From Actinoplanes missouriensis 431 (GTDB taxonomy: Bacteria > Actinomycetota > Actinomycetes > Mycobacteriales > Micromonosporaceae), in NCBI RefSeq assembly GCF_000284295.1, contig NC_017093.1, positions 2,232,001-2,296,000 of the forward strand: a stretch of 64,000 nucleotides of DNA, read 5' to 3'. The notes under the pieces were generated by a model. That model did not search any database and was not told the DNA's origin. It saw only the letters and a program-made list of their open reading frames with translations. Positions 49,323 through 58,531 of the stretch are shown here, one piece after another. Numbering within the stretch: the stretch's first letter is position 1; every line of letters starts with the position of its first letter. The translations under genes and the position numbers were made by a program.

Positions 49323-49670
49323 GTGGAAGCACTCCGGTTGGTTCTCCTCTTCATTCACCTCGTCGGTTTCGCGCTGCTGCTCGGCGGCGCCGTGGCCCAG
49401 CTGGTCTCCGGCACGTACCGGATCAGCAAGCCGGTGCTCTGGGGCGCGATCATCCAGCTGGTCAGCGGCCTGGGACTCGCGGCGCCGCTGCGTGGTGGCG
49501 GCGACAACGAGCCGGACCCGATCAAGCTCGGCGTCAAGCTGCTGATCGCGGTGCTCATCTTCATCATGGTCTTCATCCCGCGGAAGCGGGAGCAGGTCAA
49601 CAAGGGTCACTTCATGGGCATCATCACACTGACAGTGGTGAATGCGGCGGTTGCCGTCTTCTGGCGCTGA
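49323..49670 (+). CDS. small integral membrane protein
   Basis: 115 residues from the GTG at 49323. Three to four hydrophobic helices: LVLLFIHLVGFALLLGGAVA, LWGAIIQLVSGLGLA, LGVKLLIAVLIFIMVFIP and IITLTVVNAAVAVFW. It resembles short four-helix membrane proteins common in actinobacteria. No clear Shine-Dalgarno sequence, so the start is less certain. Confidence 0.7.
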   Translation: MEALRLVLLFIHLVGFALLLGGAVAQLVSGTYRISKPVLWGAIIQLVSGLGLAAPLRGGGDNEPDPIKLGVKLLIAVLIFIMVFIPRKREQVNKGHFMGIITLTVVNAAVAVFWR

Positions 49671-49792
49671 GCGCACAGGGGAGGGCAACACCGGCCGGTG
49701 GCGCGTACGCTCGATCGCGCAGCCGGCGACCTCGCGTGATCACGTAGGATTTCGGGCCGCACGACCGCAACTGATGGGAGCCAAGGAGCACG

Positions 49793-50485
49793 ATGCCGCT
49801 CACTCCAGCTGATATTCACAATGTCGCCTTCAAGAAGCCGCCGATCGGCAAGCGGGGCTACGACGAGGAGGAGGTTGACGCGTTCCTGGACGAGGTGGAG
49901 CAGGAGCTGATCCGCCTGCTCGAGGAGAACGGCGCACTGCGTGACCAGGCTCAGCGTGGCGGCGGCGCCCCACCCAGCGCGGCCTCGACGATGGTGCTCA
50001 ACAACGAGTTCGCCGAGCTGGCCGCCCAGCTCGAGCGTCTGCAGGAGGCGCGGGCCCGCGCCGAGCAGAACGCGCGCAGCATGCAGTCGCAGCTGGAGCG
50101 CGCCCGCGCCGAGGCGTCCAGCCAGAGCCAGGCGCTGGTTCCGGCCGGTGACGACGATCGCAATTCGCGGGTGCTGATGATGGCGCAGCGCACCGCCGAC
50201 GAGCACATGCGCGACGCGCAGCGCGAGTCCGACACGCTGCTGACGAACGCGCAGAACAAGGCCGAGCAGCTGATGAGCGACGCTCAGCTGAAGGCCAGCA
50301 CGATCGAGAGCGACGCCCGGCGCAACCACGCCGAGGCGATGGACGGGATCGCCGAGAAGCGGTCCGCCCTGCTCGACGAGATCGACCGGCTGGCGCAGCT
50401 CGCCCAGAGCTACCAGGAAGCGCTGACCAACCACGTCCAGCAGCAGCTGATGGACCTGACCAGCGCGCCGGACGGCCAGGTCTGA
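49793..50485 (+). CDS. wag31: DivIVA/Wag31 cell-pole protein
   Basis: 230 residues. N-terminal DivIVA domain ([20 protein letters not shown], then [17 protein letters not shown]) followed by two coiled coils (about 30-50 and 75-220) separated by a short Gly/Ala linker. Organises polar growth and septation at the membrane. In other genomes Wag31 closes the division gene cluster; here it stands alone, so it may be a second DivIVA-like copy. Followed by a strong terminator. Confidence 0.9.
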   Translation: MPLTPADIHNVAFKKPPIGKRGYDEEEVDAFLDEVEQELIRLLEENGALRDQAQRGGGAPPSAASTMVLNNEFAELAAQLERLQEARARAEQNARSMQSQLERARAEASSQSQALVPAGDDDRNSRVLMMAQRTADEHMRDAQRESDTLLTNAQNKAEQLMSDAQLKASTIESDARRNHAEAMDGIAEKRSALLDEIDRLAQLAQSYQEALTNHVQQQLMDLTSAPDGQV

Positions 50486-50488
50486 GAC

Positions 50489-50533
50489 GGTGCCCGGGGC
50501 CATCCGAGCCCCGGGCGCCACGTCTTTTCTTTA
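50489..50533 (+). terminator. rho-independent terminator of wag31
   Basis: GGTGCCCGGGGC (50489-50500) and GCCCCGGGCGCC (50508-50519) form a 12-bp stem with one G-T pair and a 7-nt loop, followed by ACGTCTTTTCTTT on the plus strand. It starts 3 bp after the wag31 stop and also separates it from the convergent dehydrogenase gene. Confidence 0.8.
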
Positions 50534-52231
50534 GGGCTTCATCTCGTACGCGCCGACGAGCGCCACCACCTGATCCCAGACCCGCTCGGTGCGGGCGGGG
50601 TCGGTGACCGGGCGGAGCACCTGGGACAGCGCCCAGGCGGCCTGCTCCTCGGTGGTCGCCGACTTGCCGTGCAGCTCGGTCGCGTACCCGGAGAAGTCCC
50701 GGACCAGGATCCCGAAGATCTCGTCGATGATGTCGGTGCCGGCCTCGGTGAGGCCGGCCTGCTCGAGGATGAGCTGGCCGTAGACGACGAGCGCGAACAG
50801 CTGCCCGACGGCGAGCAGGAAGTCCAGGTCGCCCTGCTGGTCGGCGTCGGGCGCGTGCTCGCGCAGCAGGTCGCAGAGGCCGTCGGCCTGCTGCCGGAAC
50901 CGGGCCACGTTGGGGATCTCCGCGTGCGCGTCGTAGACCTGCCGCCAGTCGTGGAACCGGATCTGCCCGAGGCCGCGCGCCGGGCCCTGCCGGAACAGGA
51001 ACTCGTCGTCGGCGGCGTCCAGCCGGGTCGGCACCGGTGCGAACGAGGCCGGGTTGAACAGGTAGTTCGGCATGAACTTGAGGATCAGCGCGAGGTTCAC
51101 GTGGACCGTGCCCTCGAGCTTCGGGAGTCCCCGGATGTCCTTGGCGGCCTTGTCGAAATAGGTGTCCGCCTCGAAGCCCTTCGCGGCGATCACGTCCCAG
51201 AGCAGGTCGATGACCTTCTCGCCCTCGGTGGTGACCTTCATCTTGGTCATCGGGTTGAAGAGCAGGTAACGGCGGTCGTCCGGGCCGGCCGAGCGGAAGT
51301 AGTCGACGGACCGGTCGGCGAAGAGCTTCATCGCGACGAGCCGGGCGTACGCGTCGGTCAGCTCCCGTCGCACGTGCGGGAACGCGGTGACCGGCTTGCC
51401 GTACAGGATCCGCTGGTGTGCGTGGGTGACCGCCTCGTACATGGCGTGTTCGCTGATGCCGATGGCGGCGGTGCACAGGTTGAACTTGCCGACGTTGACC
51501 GTGTTGAGCGCGGCGTCGAACGCGGCCTTGCCGGTGTGCAGCACGTCCTGCGGCCGCACCGGATAGTCCTCCAGGCGGAACTCGCTGACGAACATCTGCG
51601 AGTTCACCACGTTCTTGACCAGGTGATAGTTCGGGTGGCGGCTGTCGGCGGCGAAGAACACGTACCCCTCGGGGCCCTCGACGTCGGCCCGGCGGCCGAA
51701 GACGGAGACCAGCCCGGCGACGTTGCCGTTGCCGATGTAGTACTTGCTGCCGCTCGCCCGGAAGCCGCCGTCGCCGTCCGGGGTGAGGATCATGTCGGTG
51801 GCGTAGATGTCCGCGCCGTGGCTGCGCTCGGAGAGCCCGAACGCCATCACGTGCCCCTCGTCGAGCAGCTCGGCGGCGCGCTTGCGGGCGTCGGCGTTGG
51901 CGCTCTGCCAGACCGGGCCGAGACCGAGAACGGTCACCTGCCACGTGTACCAGTAGTTGAGGCCGTAGAAGCCGAGGATCTCGCTGAGGGCCACGTTGCG
52001 GGCGGTGTCCCACCGGGTGTCGTCGCCATCGGTGGCCGGGGTCAGGAACGTCGCGAAAAGTCCCGTCTCGGCCGAGAACTCCAGGAAATCGGCATACCAG
52101 GCCCGATCGATGTACGTGTCGAGCAGCGCCTTCTTGCCGCGCTCCTCGAAGAAGTCGATGGTGGCGCGCAACAGGCGCCGGGTCTCCGGGTCGAAGTGCG
52201 CCGGGTCATAGGTGTGCGGGTTGAACAGCAC
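50531..52231 (-). CDS. acyl-CoA dehydrogenase, long form
   Basis: 566 residues, longer than the 380-residue standard. ACAD core with AFGLSERSHGADIYATDM, GSKYYIGNGNVAGLVSVFGR and GKFNLCTAAIGISEHAMYEA, plus an extra C-terminal helical domain (about 430-566). This size class acts on longer or branched acyl chains. Upstream by 11 bp is a PadR-type regulator on the same strand, which probably controls it. Not near the steroid regulon sites. Confidence 0.87.
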   Translation of the reverse strand: MLFNPHTYDPAHFDPETRRLLRATIDFFEERGKKALLDTYIDRAWYADFLEFSAETGLFATFLTPATDGDDTRWDTARNVALSEILGFYGLNYWYTWQVTVLGLGPVWQSANADARKRAAELLDEGHVMAFGLSERSHGADIYATDMILTPDGDGGFRASGSKYYIGNGNVAGLVSVFGRRADVEGPEGYVFFAADSRHPNYHLVKNVVNSQMFVSEFRLEDYPVRPQDVLHTGKAAFDAALNTVNVGKFNLCTAAIGISEHAMYEAVTHAHQRILYGKPVTAFPHVRRELTDAYARLVAMKLFADRSVDYFRSAGPDDRRYLLFNPMTKMKVTTEGEKVIDLLWDVIAAKGFEADTYFDKAAKDIRGLPKLEGTVHVNLALILKFMPNYLFNPASFAPVPTRLDAADDEFLFRQGPARGLGQIRFHDWRQVYDAHAEIPNVARFRQQADGLCDLLREHAPDADQQGDLDFLLAVGQLFALVVYGQLILEQAGLTEAGTDIIDEIFGILVRDFSGYATELHGKSATTEEQAAWALSQVLRPVTDPARTERVWDQVVALVGAYEMKP

Positions 52232-52242
52232 GGTTTCCCTCT

Positions 52243-52788
52243 CTACAGATGGCGCAGTGTCGTGAGGACGTCGTCGAGCCAGTCGAGCAGCATCCGCTCG
52301 TAGGCGATCCCGCCCCGCAGCACCACGTGTTGCAGTCGTTGCCCGGTGTCGAGCGCGGTCTCGTCCGGGAAGTCGCGTCTCTCGCCGGTCAGGTACCGGT
52401 TCAGCGTGGTCTCGTGCTCGATCCGGTACCGCACGACCTCGGCGATCAGCGCGGTCCGCCCGGCCTCGTCGTCGAACGCCGCGCCCCGGATCTTGACGGC
52501 GAGGTCGTGCCGGACGGCCTCCGGCTGCACCGGCTCGCGGAGCCAGTCGACGAGCGTCGAGCGCCCGATCGCAGTGACCGAATAAGCCCGCTTGTCGGGC
52601 CGCCCGTCCTGCCCGATCTCCTCGGCGTCGACGAGGCCGTCCGACTCCATCCGCTTGAGGACGCGATAGATCTGCTGGTGGGTGGCGGTCCAGAACCGCC
52701 CGATCGACCGCTCGAACCGCCGGGCCAGCTCATAGCCGGACCCGGGCTGTTCGAGCAGCGAGACGAGAATCGCGTGCTCCAATGCCAC
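52243..52788 (-). CDS. PadR-family regulator with C-terminal dimerisation domain
   Basis: 181 residues. Winged helix-turn-helix ILVSLLEQPGSGYELARRFE and QIYRVLKRMESDGLV, followed by a helical VirR/PadR-C domain. Directly upstream of the acyl-CoA dehydrogenase and preceded by an 18-bp palindrome (52802-52819), so it likely represses its own operon. Confidence 0.87.
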   Translation of the reverse strand: MALEHAILVSLLEQPGSGYELARRFERSIGRFWTATHQQIYRVLKRMESDGLVDAEEIGQDGRPDKRAYSVTAIGRSTLVDWLREPVQPEAVRHDLAVKIRGAAFDDEAGRTALIAEVVRYRIEHETTLNRYLTGERRDFPDETALDTGQRLQHVVLRGGIAYERMLLDWLDDVLTTLRHL

Positions 52789-52801
52789 GTCCCCATCCTG
52801 C

Positions 52802-52819
52802 TATGCAATTCGTTGCATA
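52802..52819. promoter_or_regulatory. PadR-type operator
   Basis: TATGCAA-TTCG-TTGCATA, a perfect 7-bp-arm palindrome, lies 14-31 bp upstream of the PadR start and between it and the divergent flavoenzyme gene (start about 52874). PadR proteins commonly bind ATGCAA/TTGCAT-like repeats. Confidence 0.6.
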
Positions 52820-52873
52820 ACAAGCGCCGTGTGACACGAAATGCCTGGGGTATTTAGCGGCATATGGCACCAT

Positions 52874-54367
52874 ATGGCGATGCTGTCACGCCGAGCAGTT
52901 CTCGGGGCCGGGGCCGCTGCCCTCACCGGATCCGCCATCGCCGCGGCCGGATCCGACTCAGCCTCGGCTCGCCCCCGGGTCACACCCACGATCGGACGCC
53001 GGGCCACACCGAACTGGACGGCGCTCGCCGCCTCGCTCGACGGCACGGTCGCGCTGCCCGGCACCGCCGGATACGACAGCGCCCGGCAACTGGCCGACCC
53101 GCGGTTCGACCGCATCCGGCCGCCGGCCGTGGCCCGCTGCGCGCACGCCGCCGACGTCGCCGAGGTGATCCGTTTCGCCCGGCGCGAGCACGTCCCGGTG
53201 GTGACCCGGGGCGGCGGGCACTCCTACGTCGGGGCGTCCACCGCCTCCGCCGGGATCGTGCTGGACCTGCGCGGCCTCGCCGGGATCCGGTACGACTGGG
53301 GCAGCCAGACCGCCGCGATCGGCGGCGGCGCGCGGCTCATCGACGTCTACAACCGGCTCGGCGCGGCGGGCCGGGCGATCCCGTCCGGCTCGTGCGGGTC
53401 GGTCGGGATCAGCGGGATCACGCTGGGCGGCGGGATCGGCATGGCGTCCGGCAGGTACGGGCTGACCTGCGACGCGGTCACCGCGGCGGAGGTGGTGACC
53501 GCGGACGGCAGCCGCCGGACCGTGGACGCCGAGCGGGACCGGGATCTGTTCTGGGCGCTGCGCGGCGGCGGGGGCGGTCAGTTCGGGGTGGTCACCGGCT
53601 GGCGGATGCGTACCCACCGGGCCACCTCGGTCGGGTCGTTCGTGCTGACCTATCCGTGGCGGGACGCGGCACGTGTCGCGGCCGGCTGGCAGGCACGCCT
53701 CTCGGTCGCGCCCGACGAGACCTGGTCGACCTGCCAGTTCGCCTCGGACGCGCGGGGGCGACTGAGCGTACGCATCTCCGGGGTCGTCCTGGAGGGCGAC
53801 CCGGCCGCCGAGGCCGCGGAGATCGCCCGGGCCACCGGGATCGAGCCCGCCGACGCGAAACTGGAGCGGCGCCCGCACCTCGACGTGGTGCACGACCGGG
53901 CCGGGTGCGCGGACGGCGCGGGGTGCGCCGAGCGGTCCACCCAGCTGGCCGGCAGCGAGATCTTCCGTTCCGTGCTGCCCGGTCCGGCGATCACGGCCCT
54001 GCTCGCCATCGTCGAGCGCCGGGCGCGTGAGCGTAAACCGGGCATCGCCAAGTTCAAGCGGCTGACCGGCGCGCCGGCCCGGGTCGCGCCGGAGGCCACC
54101 GCGTTCCCCTGGCGGGGCGCGCACACCATGCTGCAGTGGCTGGTGCTGCCGGCGGAGAGCGGGAGCGGCAGCGAGAGCGACGGTTACGCCTGGATCGAAT
54201 CCGGTCACCGGGCGATGAGCCGCTGGTCCGCCGGACGCTACGTCAACTATCTGGAGCCCAGCCCGGCGAGCCTGCCCCGCTATTACGGCGCGAACTTCTC
54301 CCGGCTCCGCTGGATCCGGGCGACGGTCGATCCCCAGGCGCTTTTCCGGTCACCGTACGCTCTCTGA
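52874..54367 (+). CDS. secreted FAD-linked oxidase, BBE type
   Basis: 497 residues from the ATG at 52874 (a second ATG at 52880, and an upstream in-frame start at 52841 that would precede the Tat signal by 13 residues). Tat signal LSRRAVLGAGAAALTGSAIA. PCMH-type FAD domain with His in RGGGHSYVG and Cys in GSCGSVGISGITLGGG, the pair that gives bicovalent flavin attachment. The C-terminal VNYLEPSPA and YYGANFSRLRWI are BBE-domain features. Oxidises a sugar or alkaloid-like alcohol outside the cell. Confidence 0.87.
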   Translation: MAMLSRRAVLGAGAAALTGSAIAAAGSDSASARPRVTPTIGRRATPNWTALAASLDGTVALPGTAGYDSARQLADPRFDRIRPPAVARCAHAADVAEVIRFARREHVPVVTRGGGHSYVGASTASAGIVLDLRGLAGIRYDWGSQTAAIGGGARLIDVYNRLGAAGRAIPSGSCGSVGISGITLGGGIGMASGRYGLTCDAVTAAEVVTADGSRRTVDAERDRDLFWALRGGGGGQFGVVTGWRMRTHRATSVGSFVLTYPWRDAARVAAGWQARLSVAPDETWSTCQFASDARGRLSVRISGVVLEGDPAAEAAEIARATGIEPADAKLERRPHLDVVHDRAGCADGAGCAERSTQLAGSEIFRSVLPGPAITALLAIVERRARERKPGIAKFKRLTGAPARVAPEATAFPWRGAHTMLQWLVLPAESGSGSESDGYAWIESGHRAMSRWSAGRYVNYLEPSPASLPRYYGANFSRLRWIRATVDPQALFRSPYAL

Positions 54368-54368
54368 G

Positions 54369-55190
54369 ATGCAGCGTGTCCTGATTGCCGGCCCGGTCTC
54401 CTGGAACCTGATGATCCACGTGGCGAGCCTGCCGCGCCCGGAGCCGCACACCGTCTTCGCGGAGTGGCACCACGAGGCGGTCGGCGGCACCTCGGCGGGG
54501 AAGGCGCTGAACCTGACCCGGCTCGGCGTGCCGGTGACGCTGGCGACGGTGCTCGGCGACGACGAGGCCGGCCGTCGCATCAGGACGGCCCTGGCGGGCG
54601 TCGACCTGGTGGTCACGGCGAGCGCCGGCGGCTCCGAGCGGCACACCAACCTGATGGACGGAACCGGTCAGCGGCTGTCGATCTACCTGAACCTGCCGTC
54701 GCCCGCCGGGCCGATGACCGTGCCGCCGCTGACGGACGTGGACGTGGTCGTCGCCGACCTGGCCGAATTCAGTCGCCCGGTCCTGCGCGCGGCCCGCGAG
54801 GCGGGGAAGCAGATCTGGTGCGACCTGCACGACTGGGACGGTGAGAGCGAGTTCCAGCGTGAGTTCGCCGACACCGCCGACGTGATCTTCGCGAGCGGCG
54901 ACCGCCTGCCCGACCCGGTGGTCTTCATGCGCGAGCGGATCGACGCCGGCGCCCGCCTGGTGGTCTGCACGTTCGGCGCGGAGGGCGCGATGGCGCTGAC
55001 CCCGGGCGGCGATCCGGTGCACGTCCCGGCCGAACGGGTCGACGAGATCGTGGACACCAACGGCGCCGGGGACGCGTTCTTCGCCGGCGTCCTCGCCGGT
55101 CATCTGCGCGGCGCCGGCCTGGACGAGTCCCTGCGGCTCGGCGCGTCCGCGGGCGCCGCGGCGGTGCGCTCCCGCGAGCTCGCTGGCTGA
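54369..55190 (+). CDS. PfkB-family carbohydrate kinase
   Basis: 273 residues, one base after the preceding stop. Substrate motif VGGTSAGKALNLTRLG, later CTFGAEGAMAL and the C-terminal PfkB signature DTNGAGDAFFAGVLAGHL with the catalytic Asp. Phosphorylates a sugar or nucleoside with ATP. Close spacing suggests co-transcription with the secreted flavoenzyme, so the kinase may act on its product or on a sugar taken up alongside; this is inference. Confidence 0.86.
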   Translation: MQRVLIAGPVSWNLMIHVASLPRPEPHTVFAEWHHEAVGGTSAGKALNLTRLGVPVTLATVLGDDEAGRRIRTALAGVDLVVTASAGGSERHTNLMDGTGQRLSIYLNLPSPAGPMTVPPLTDVDVVVADLAEFSRPVLRAAREAGKQIWCDLHDWDGESEFQREFADTADVIFASGDRLPDPVVFMRERIDAGARLVVCTFGAEGAMALTPGGDPVHVPAERVDEIVDTNGAGDAFFAGVLAGHLRGAGLDESLRLGASAGAAAVRSRELAG

Positions 55191-55209
55191 GGCCTCCTAC
55201 ACTCGCGCC

Positions 55210-55704
55210 GTGCGATGCGATCGACGCGCGTGGCGCACCGCCGTCGCGGTGGTCACGGCAGGCTGCCTGCTCACGCTTGCCACCATCACGGGGGTACGGT
55301 GGCTGGCCGCCGGCGACTCCGTCGTGATCGTCCCGCCCGCCGGGGCGACCGAGCGGCTGCCCGAGGGCGGTTACGAGTCCGTCGTCGACAACGAGACCGC
55401 CGACGTCTACCGCATCCTGGACAGTGACCGGGGCAAGCCGGCGGTCGGCGTCTACGCGATGCCGCCGGCCACCACGCCGGACCAGGTGGTCGCGGTGGTG
55501 GCCGGTCAGCTCGACGGCTGGCGGCAGCGCGGTGACTGCGCCGACACCGGCAAGCGCGTGATCAGCTGCCGCTGGGAGGAGCAGGCCCGCTGGTGGCCAC
55601 GGACCGTGCGGGTCGAGCTCATGCGCCCACCCCCCACCGACCTGCAGGAGAACTACCCGTGGCCGGACATCACAGTGCTGATCATCGGCTCCGGGCGGGG
55701 CTGA
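55210..55704 (+). CDS. membrane-anchored hypothetical protein
   Basis: 164 residues, GTG start. One N-terminal transmembrane helix (AVAVVTAGCLLTLATITGVR) with an extracytoplasmic remainder; two Cys (CADTGKRVISC) may form a disulfide. Overlaps the start of the histidine kinase gene, which suggests coupling. Possibly a ligand-sensing accessory of the kinase. Family not recognised. Confidence 0.62.
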   Translation: MRCDRRAWRTAVAVVTAGCLLTLATITGVRWLAAGDSVVIVPPAGATERLPEGGYESVVDNETADVYRILDSDRGKPAVGVYAMPPATTPDQVVAVVAGQLDGWRQRGDCADTGKRVISCRWEEQARWWPRTVRVELMRPPPTDLQENYPWPDITVLIIGSGRG

Positions 55705-57332
55705 GCACGGTCTGGCGGGCCCTCGCCGGGCGGGGCCGGTGGGTTCTCGGCCGGCGGCTCGCGGTGGCCGCCGCGATGCTGCCGGTGGCCGTCGTCTTCG
55801 CGGGCACGCCGCTCACCGCCGCCGGGATCGTGCTGGCGGCCGTGGTGCTGCTGACCCGCTACGCGTACCCGATCGCCTCGCTGGCAATCGGCGCGGCGCT
55901 CGGCGTCGCGGCCTCCTTCGCGCCCGGCCCGGCCCTGCTCGTGCTGCCCTGGCCGGTCAGCGTGCTGCTTGCTTACACCGCCGGGCGGCAGGTGCGCGAC
56001 ACCCGCCGGGCCGGCGCCGCGCTGGCCACGGCGGGACTCGTGCAGATCGTGGCGAGTCTGGCGGCGCTGCTCGGGCAGGACCGGTTCACCCCCGCCGGCG
56101 CGGCGGTCGAGTTCCTCGCGATCGCCCTCGCGGCCGGCCTGCCGGGCGTCACAGGCATGTTCCACGGGCAGCGGGACCGGACCGTGGAGGCCCTGCACGA
56201 GCGCAACCGGTTGCTGGAACGGGCGAACCTGCTCGGCGAGTCCCGGGCCCGGATGCGCGAGCGCGCCCGGATCGCCGGCGAGATGCACGATCTGCTCGGG
56301 CACCGGCTCAGCCTGATCGTCCTGCACGCGGGCGCGCTGGAGGTGCGGACCCGGCAGTCGGCGCCGGAGGTCAGCGAACAGGCCGATCTGCTGCGGGTCA
56401 CGTCGCGAACCGCCCTCGACGAGTTGCGTGCCGTCCTCGGCATCCTGCGGCTGGACGGCAGCGCTGCGCCCGACGGCACGGACTCCGGCGTGGGCACCCG
56501 TGTGGACGTGACGCGCCTGGTCGGCGAATCCCGCGACGCCGGCGTGCCGATCTCCCTGAGCTGGGCGGGTGACGATCTCGCGGAGGCGGATCCGGGCGTA
56601 CGCCGTGCCGTGCACCGGATCGTCCGGGAGGCCCTGGCGAACGTGCACAAGCACGCGCCGGGCGCGACCACGACGGTGACCGTGACGGCCGGCCCGGACC
56701 GGGTCGGCCTCGAGGTCCGTAACGACCTGCGCCCACCGGCCGTGCCCGTCCCCGGCAGCGGGCTCGGCCTCACCGGTCTGCGGGAACGGGTCCGGCTGGC
56801 CGGCGGCACGCTCACCGCGGGCGCCGACACCGACGCCGATGTCTTCCTGGTCGGCGTCACGCTGCCGCGACACCCCGGACCGGCGGCCCCGGACCCGACG
56901 ATCGACCGGGTGGCTCTGGAAGATCGGCAGATGCCCGGCGCCGCACCGGGCACGGAAGCTGGGTGCTCACCGGAGGCAGCACGAAGGAGCACACCACCCA
57001 TGTCGAAAACCACCACGAAGGTCGCCCTCGTCGCCGCCGGGGCCGGCGTCGTGCTCTGCGGCGGCCTCGGGCTGGGCGTCTACCACCTCTTCCAGCGGAC
57101 CATCACGGCGCAGACCTATCAGGACATCCGGCCCGGCGACCCGCAGGACCAGGTCCGTGAGCTGACCGGCGGTGACACCATGGTCGCCCGCGAGGCGGTC
57201 GAGGGACACGGCCCGGACGTGCCCGGCGGCGCGACGTGCGATCACGTGCTGGCAGCCGGGTTCGAGAGCGTCTACCGGTTCTGCTTCACGGACGGCACGC
57301 TGCTGCGCAAGGACACGATCGCCGTGCCGTGA
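55659..57332 (+). CDS. NarL-type histidine kinase fused in frame to a small membrane protein
   Basis: About 557 residues with the chosen GTG at 55659 (GTG 55593 and GTG 55764 are alternatives). Several transmembrane helices cover about 20-165. The HisKA_3 box is MHDLLGHRLSLIVLHAG (phospho-His) and the HATPase carries ANVHKHAPGA and GSGLGLTGLRERV. Where such kinases end (around 56880) there is no stop. A linker leads into MSKTTTKVALVAAGAGVVLC, a further transmembrane helix and a 75-residue outer domain (IRPGDPQDQVRELTGGDT) that reads like an independent protein. An internal ATG at 57000 has AAGGAG 10 bp upstream, so both a fusion and a separate small protein could be made. Confidence 0.75.
   Translation: MAGHHSADHRLRAGLSTVWRALAGRGRWVLGRRLAVAAAMLPVAVVFAGTPLTAAGIVLAAVVLLTRYAYPIASLAIGAALGVAASFAPGPALLVLPWPVSVLLAYTAGRQVRDTRRAGAALATAGLVQIVASLAALLGQDRFTPAGAAVEFLAIALAAGLPGVTGMFHGQRDRTVEALHERNRLLERANLLGESRARMRERARIAGEMHDLLGHRLSLIVLHAGALEVRTRQSAPEVSEQADLLRVTSRTALDELRAVLGILRLDGSAAPDGTDSGVGTRVDVTRLVGESRDAGVPISLSWAGDDLAEADPGVRRAVHRIVREALANVHKHAPGATTTVTVTAGPDRVGLEVRNDLRPPAVPVPGSGLGLTGLRERVRLAGGTLTAGADTDADVFLVGVTLPRHPGPAAPDPTIDRVALEDRQMPGAAPGTEAGCSPEAARRSTPPMSKTTTKVALVAAGAGVVLCGGLGLGVYHLFQRTITAQTYQDIRPGDPQDQVRELTGGDTMVAREAVEGHGPDVPGGATCDHVLAAGFESVYRFCFTDGTLLRKDTIAVP
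57000..57332 (+). CDS. possible separate small membrane protein from an internal start
   Basis: 110 residues from the ATG at 57000 with AAGGAG at 56984-56989. N-terminal transmembrane helix (VALVAAGAGVVLCGGLGLGV), then TYQDIRPGDPQDQVRELTGG, which resembles the short BamE/SmpA-like repeat, and two Cys. It is in the same frame as the kinase with no stop between, so it is either the kinase C-terminus, an independent product, or both. Confidence 0.5.
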   Translation: MSKTTTKVALVAAGAGVVLCGGLGLGVYHLFQRTITAQTYQDIRPGDPQDQVRELTGGDTMVAREAVEGHGPDVPGGATCDHVLAAGFESVYRFCFTDGTLLRKDTIAVP

Positions 57333-57339
57333 CCGCCGA

Positions 57340-57993
57340 TCACGCCGGGCGCAGCAGGCCCGCCTCGTGCGCGAGGATCGCGGCCTGCACCCGGTTGGCG
57401 CAGCCCAGGCCGGTCAGGATCCGGCTGACGTGCGCTTTCGCGGTGCCCTCGCTGATCATCAGGGCCCTGGCGATGTCCGCGTTCGACGAGCCGTCGCCGA
57501 GCAGCGCGAGCACCTCCCGCTCGCGGGCGGTCAGCGTGGCGACCCGGCGGCGGGCGTCGCCGGCGGGATCCCGGTGGTCCACCACGTACGTCTCGATCAC
57601 GTGCCGGGTGATCCGCGGCGACAGGATCGCCTCGCCGGCGGCGGCGCCCCGGACCGCGCGGATCAAGTCGTCCGGCGGGGTGTCCTTGAGCAGGAAACCC
57701 GTCACGCCGCCGCGCAGGGCGCGCGCGACGTACTCCTGCTCGCCGAACGTGGTCAGCACGATGGCCCTGGTCCGGCCGGCCGCGGCGATCCGCTCGGCGG
57801 CGGCCAGGCCGTCCATCACCGGCATCCGGATGTCCAGCAACGCCACGTCGACGAGGTGCCGGCGCGTCCGCTCGACGGCGTCCGCGCCGTTCGCCACCTC
57901 GGCGACGACCTCGATGTCGCCGGCCGTCTCGAGGACCATCCGGACACCGGCGCGGATCAGCGCCTCGTCGTCGGCGATCAACACCCGGATCAC
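57340..57993 (-). CDS. NarL/LuxR-type response regulator
   Basis: 217 residues. Receiver domain with acidic pocket ADDEALI, phospho-Asp in DVALLDIRMP and Lys in FLLKDTPP. LuxR-type DNA-binding domain LTAREREVLALLGDGSSNAD with ISEGTAKAHVSRIL. It converges on the histidine kinase with 7 bp between stops; these partners are normally co-transcribed in the same direction, so the arrangement is unusual. Cognate pairing is inferred from adjacency. Confidence 0.88.
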   Translation of the reverse strand: MIRVLIADDEALIRAGVRMVLETAGDIEVVAEVANGADAVERTRRHLVDVALLDIRMPVMDGLAAAERIAAAGRTRAIVLTTFGEQEYVARALRGGVTGFLLKDTPPDDLIRAVRGAAAGEAILSPRITRHVIETYVVDHRDPAGDARRRVATLTAREREVLALLGDGSSNADIARALMISEGTAKAHVSRILTGLGCANRVQAAILAHEAGLLRPA

Positions 57994-58028
57994 ACCGGCA
58001 CCCTACCAACGGCGCCCGGGGGGTGATC

Positions 58029-58448
58029 TCAGGCGCGTTCCAGGACCACGACCGGGATCTCCCGGTCGGTCTTCTTCTGGTACTCGTCGTAGTCGGGCCA
58101 GACCTCGGTCATCTTCGCCCACATCTCCGGTTTCTCCGCACTCGTGGCGACCCGGGCGGTGGCCCGGAACCGCTCGCCCTTGATCTGGACCTCGACCGAC
58201 GGGTCGGCCTGCAGGTTCACGAACCAGGCCGGCGGCGCGTCGGTGCCGCCCTTCGACGCCACCACCAGGTACGCGTTGCCGTGCTCGCGGAAGATCAGGG
58301 CGTGCGAACGCTCCTCGCCGGACTTACGTCCCGTGGTGAAGAGAATCAGGATCGTGGTGCCGTTGCGCCAGTAGAACCCGTCCTCCCCGTCGGTCTCCAG
58401 GTACCGCGCGACATGCGGCGCGCCGTGCAGATCGGTCGCAGAAGTCAT
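58029..58448 (-). CDS. Ddn-like deazaflavin (F420)-dependent nitroreductase family protein
   Basis: 139 residues from the ATG at 58448. Split-barrel motif TTILILFTTGRKSGEERSHA, then YLVVASKGGTDAPPAWFVNL and WPDYDEYQKKTDREIPVVVL, the hallmark order of the Ddn family that uses reduced F420 to reduce quinones or nitro compounds. An N-terminal extension from 58487 lacks support. Divergent from the ABC pair. Confidence 0.87.
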   Translation of the reverse strand: MTSATDLHGAPHVARYLETDGEDGFYWRNGTTILILFTTGRKSGEERSHALIFREHGNAYLVVASKGGTDAPPAWFVNLQADPSVEVQIKGERFRATARVATSAEKPEMWAKMTEVWPDYDEYQKKTDREIPVVVLERA

Positions 58449-58531
58449 GCTCCCGACCCTACCCACGCTGCGACGCGACCCACACAAAATGGGGTGACAG
58501 GCCCCAGGGGCCGTGTAGCAGCATCATTGTC

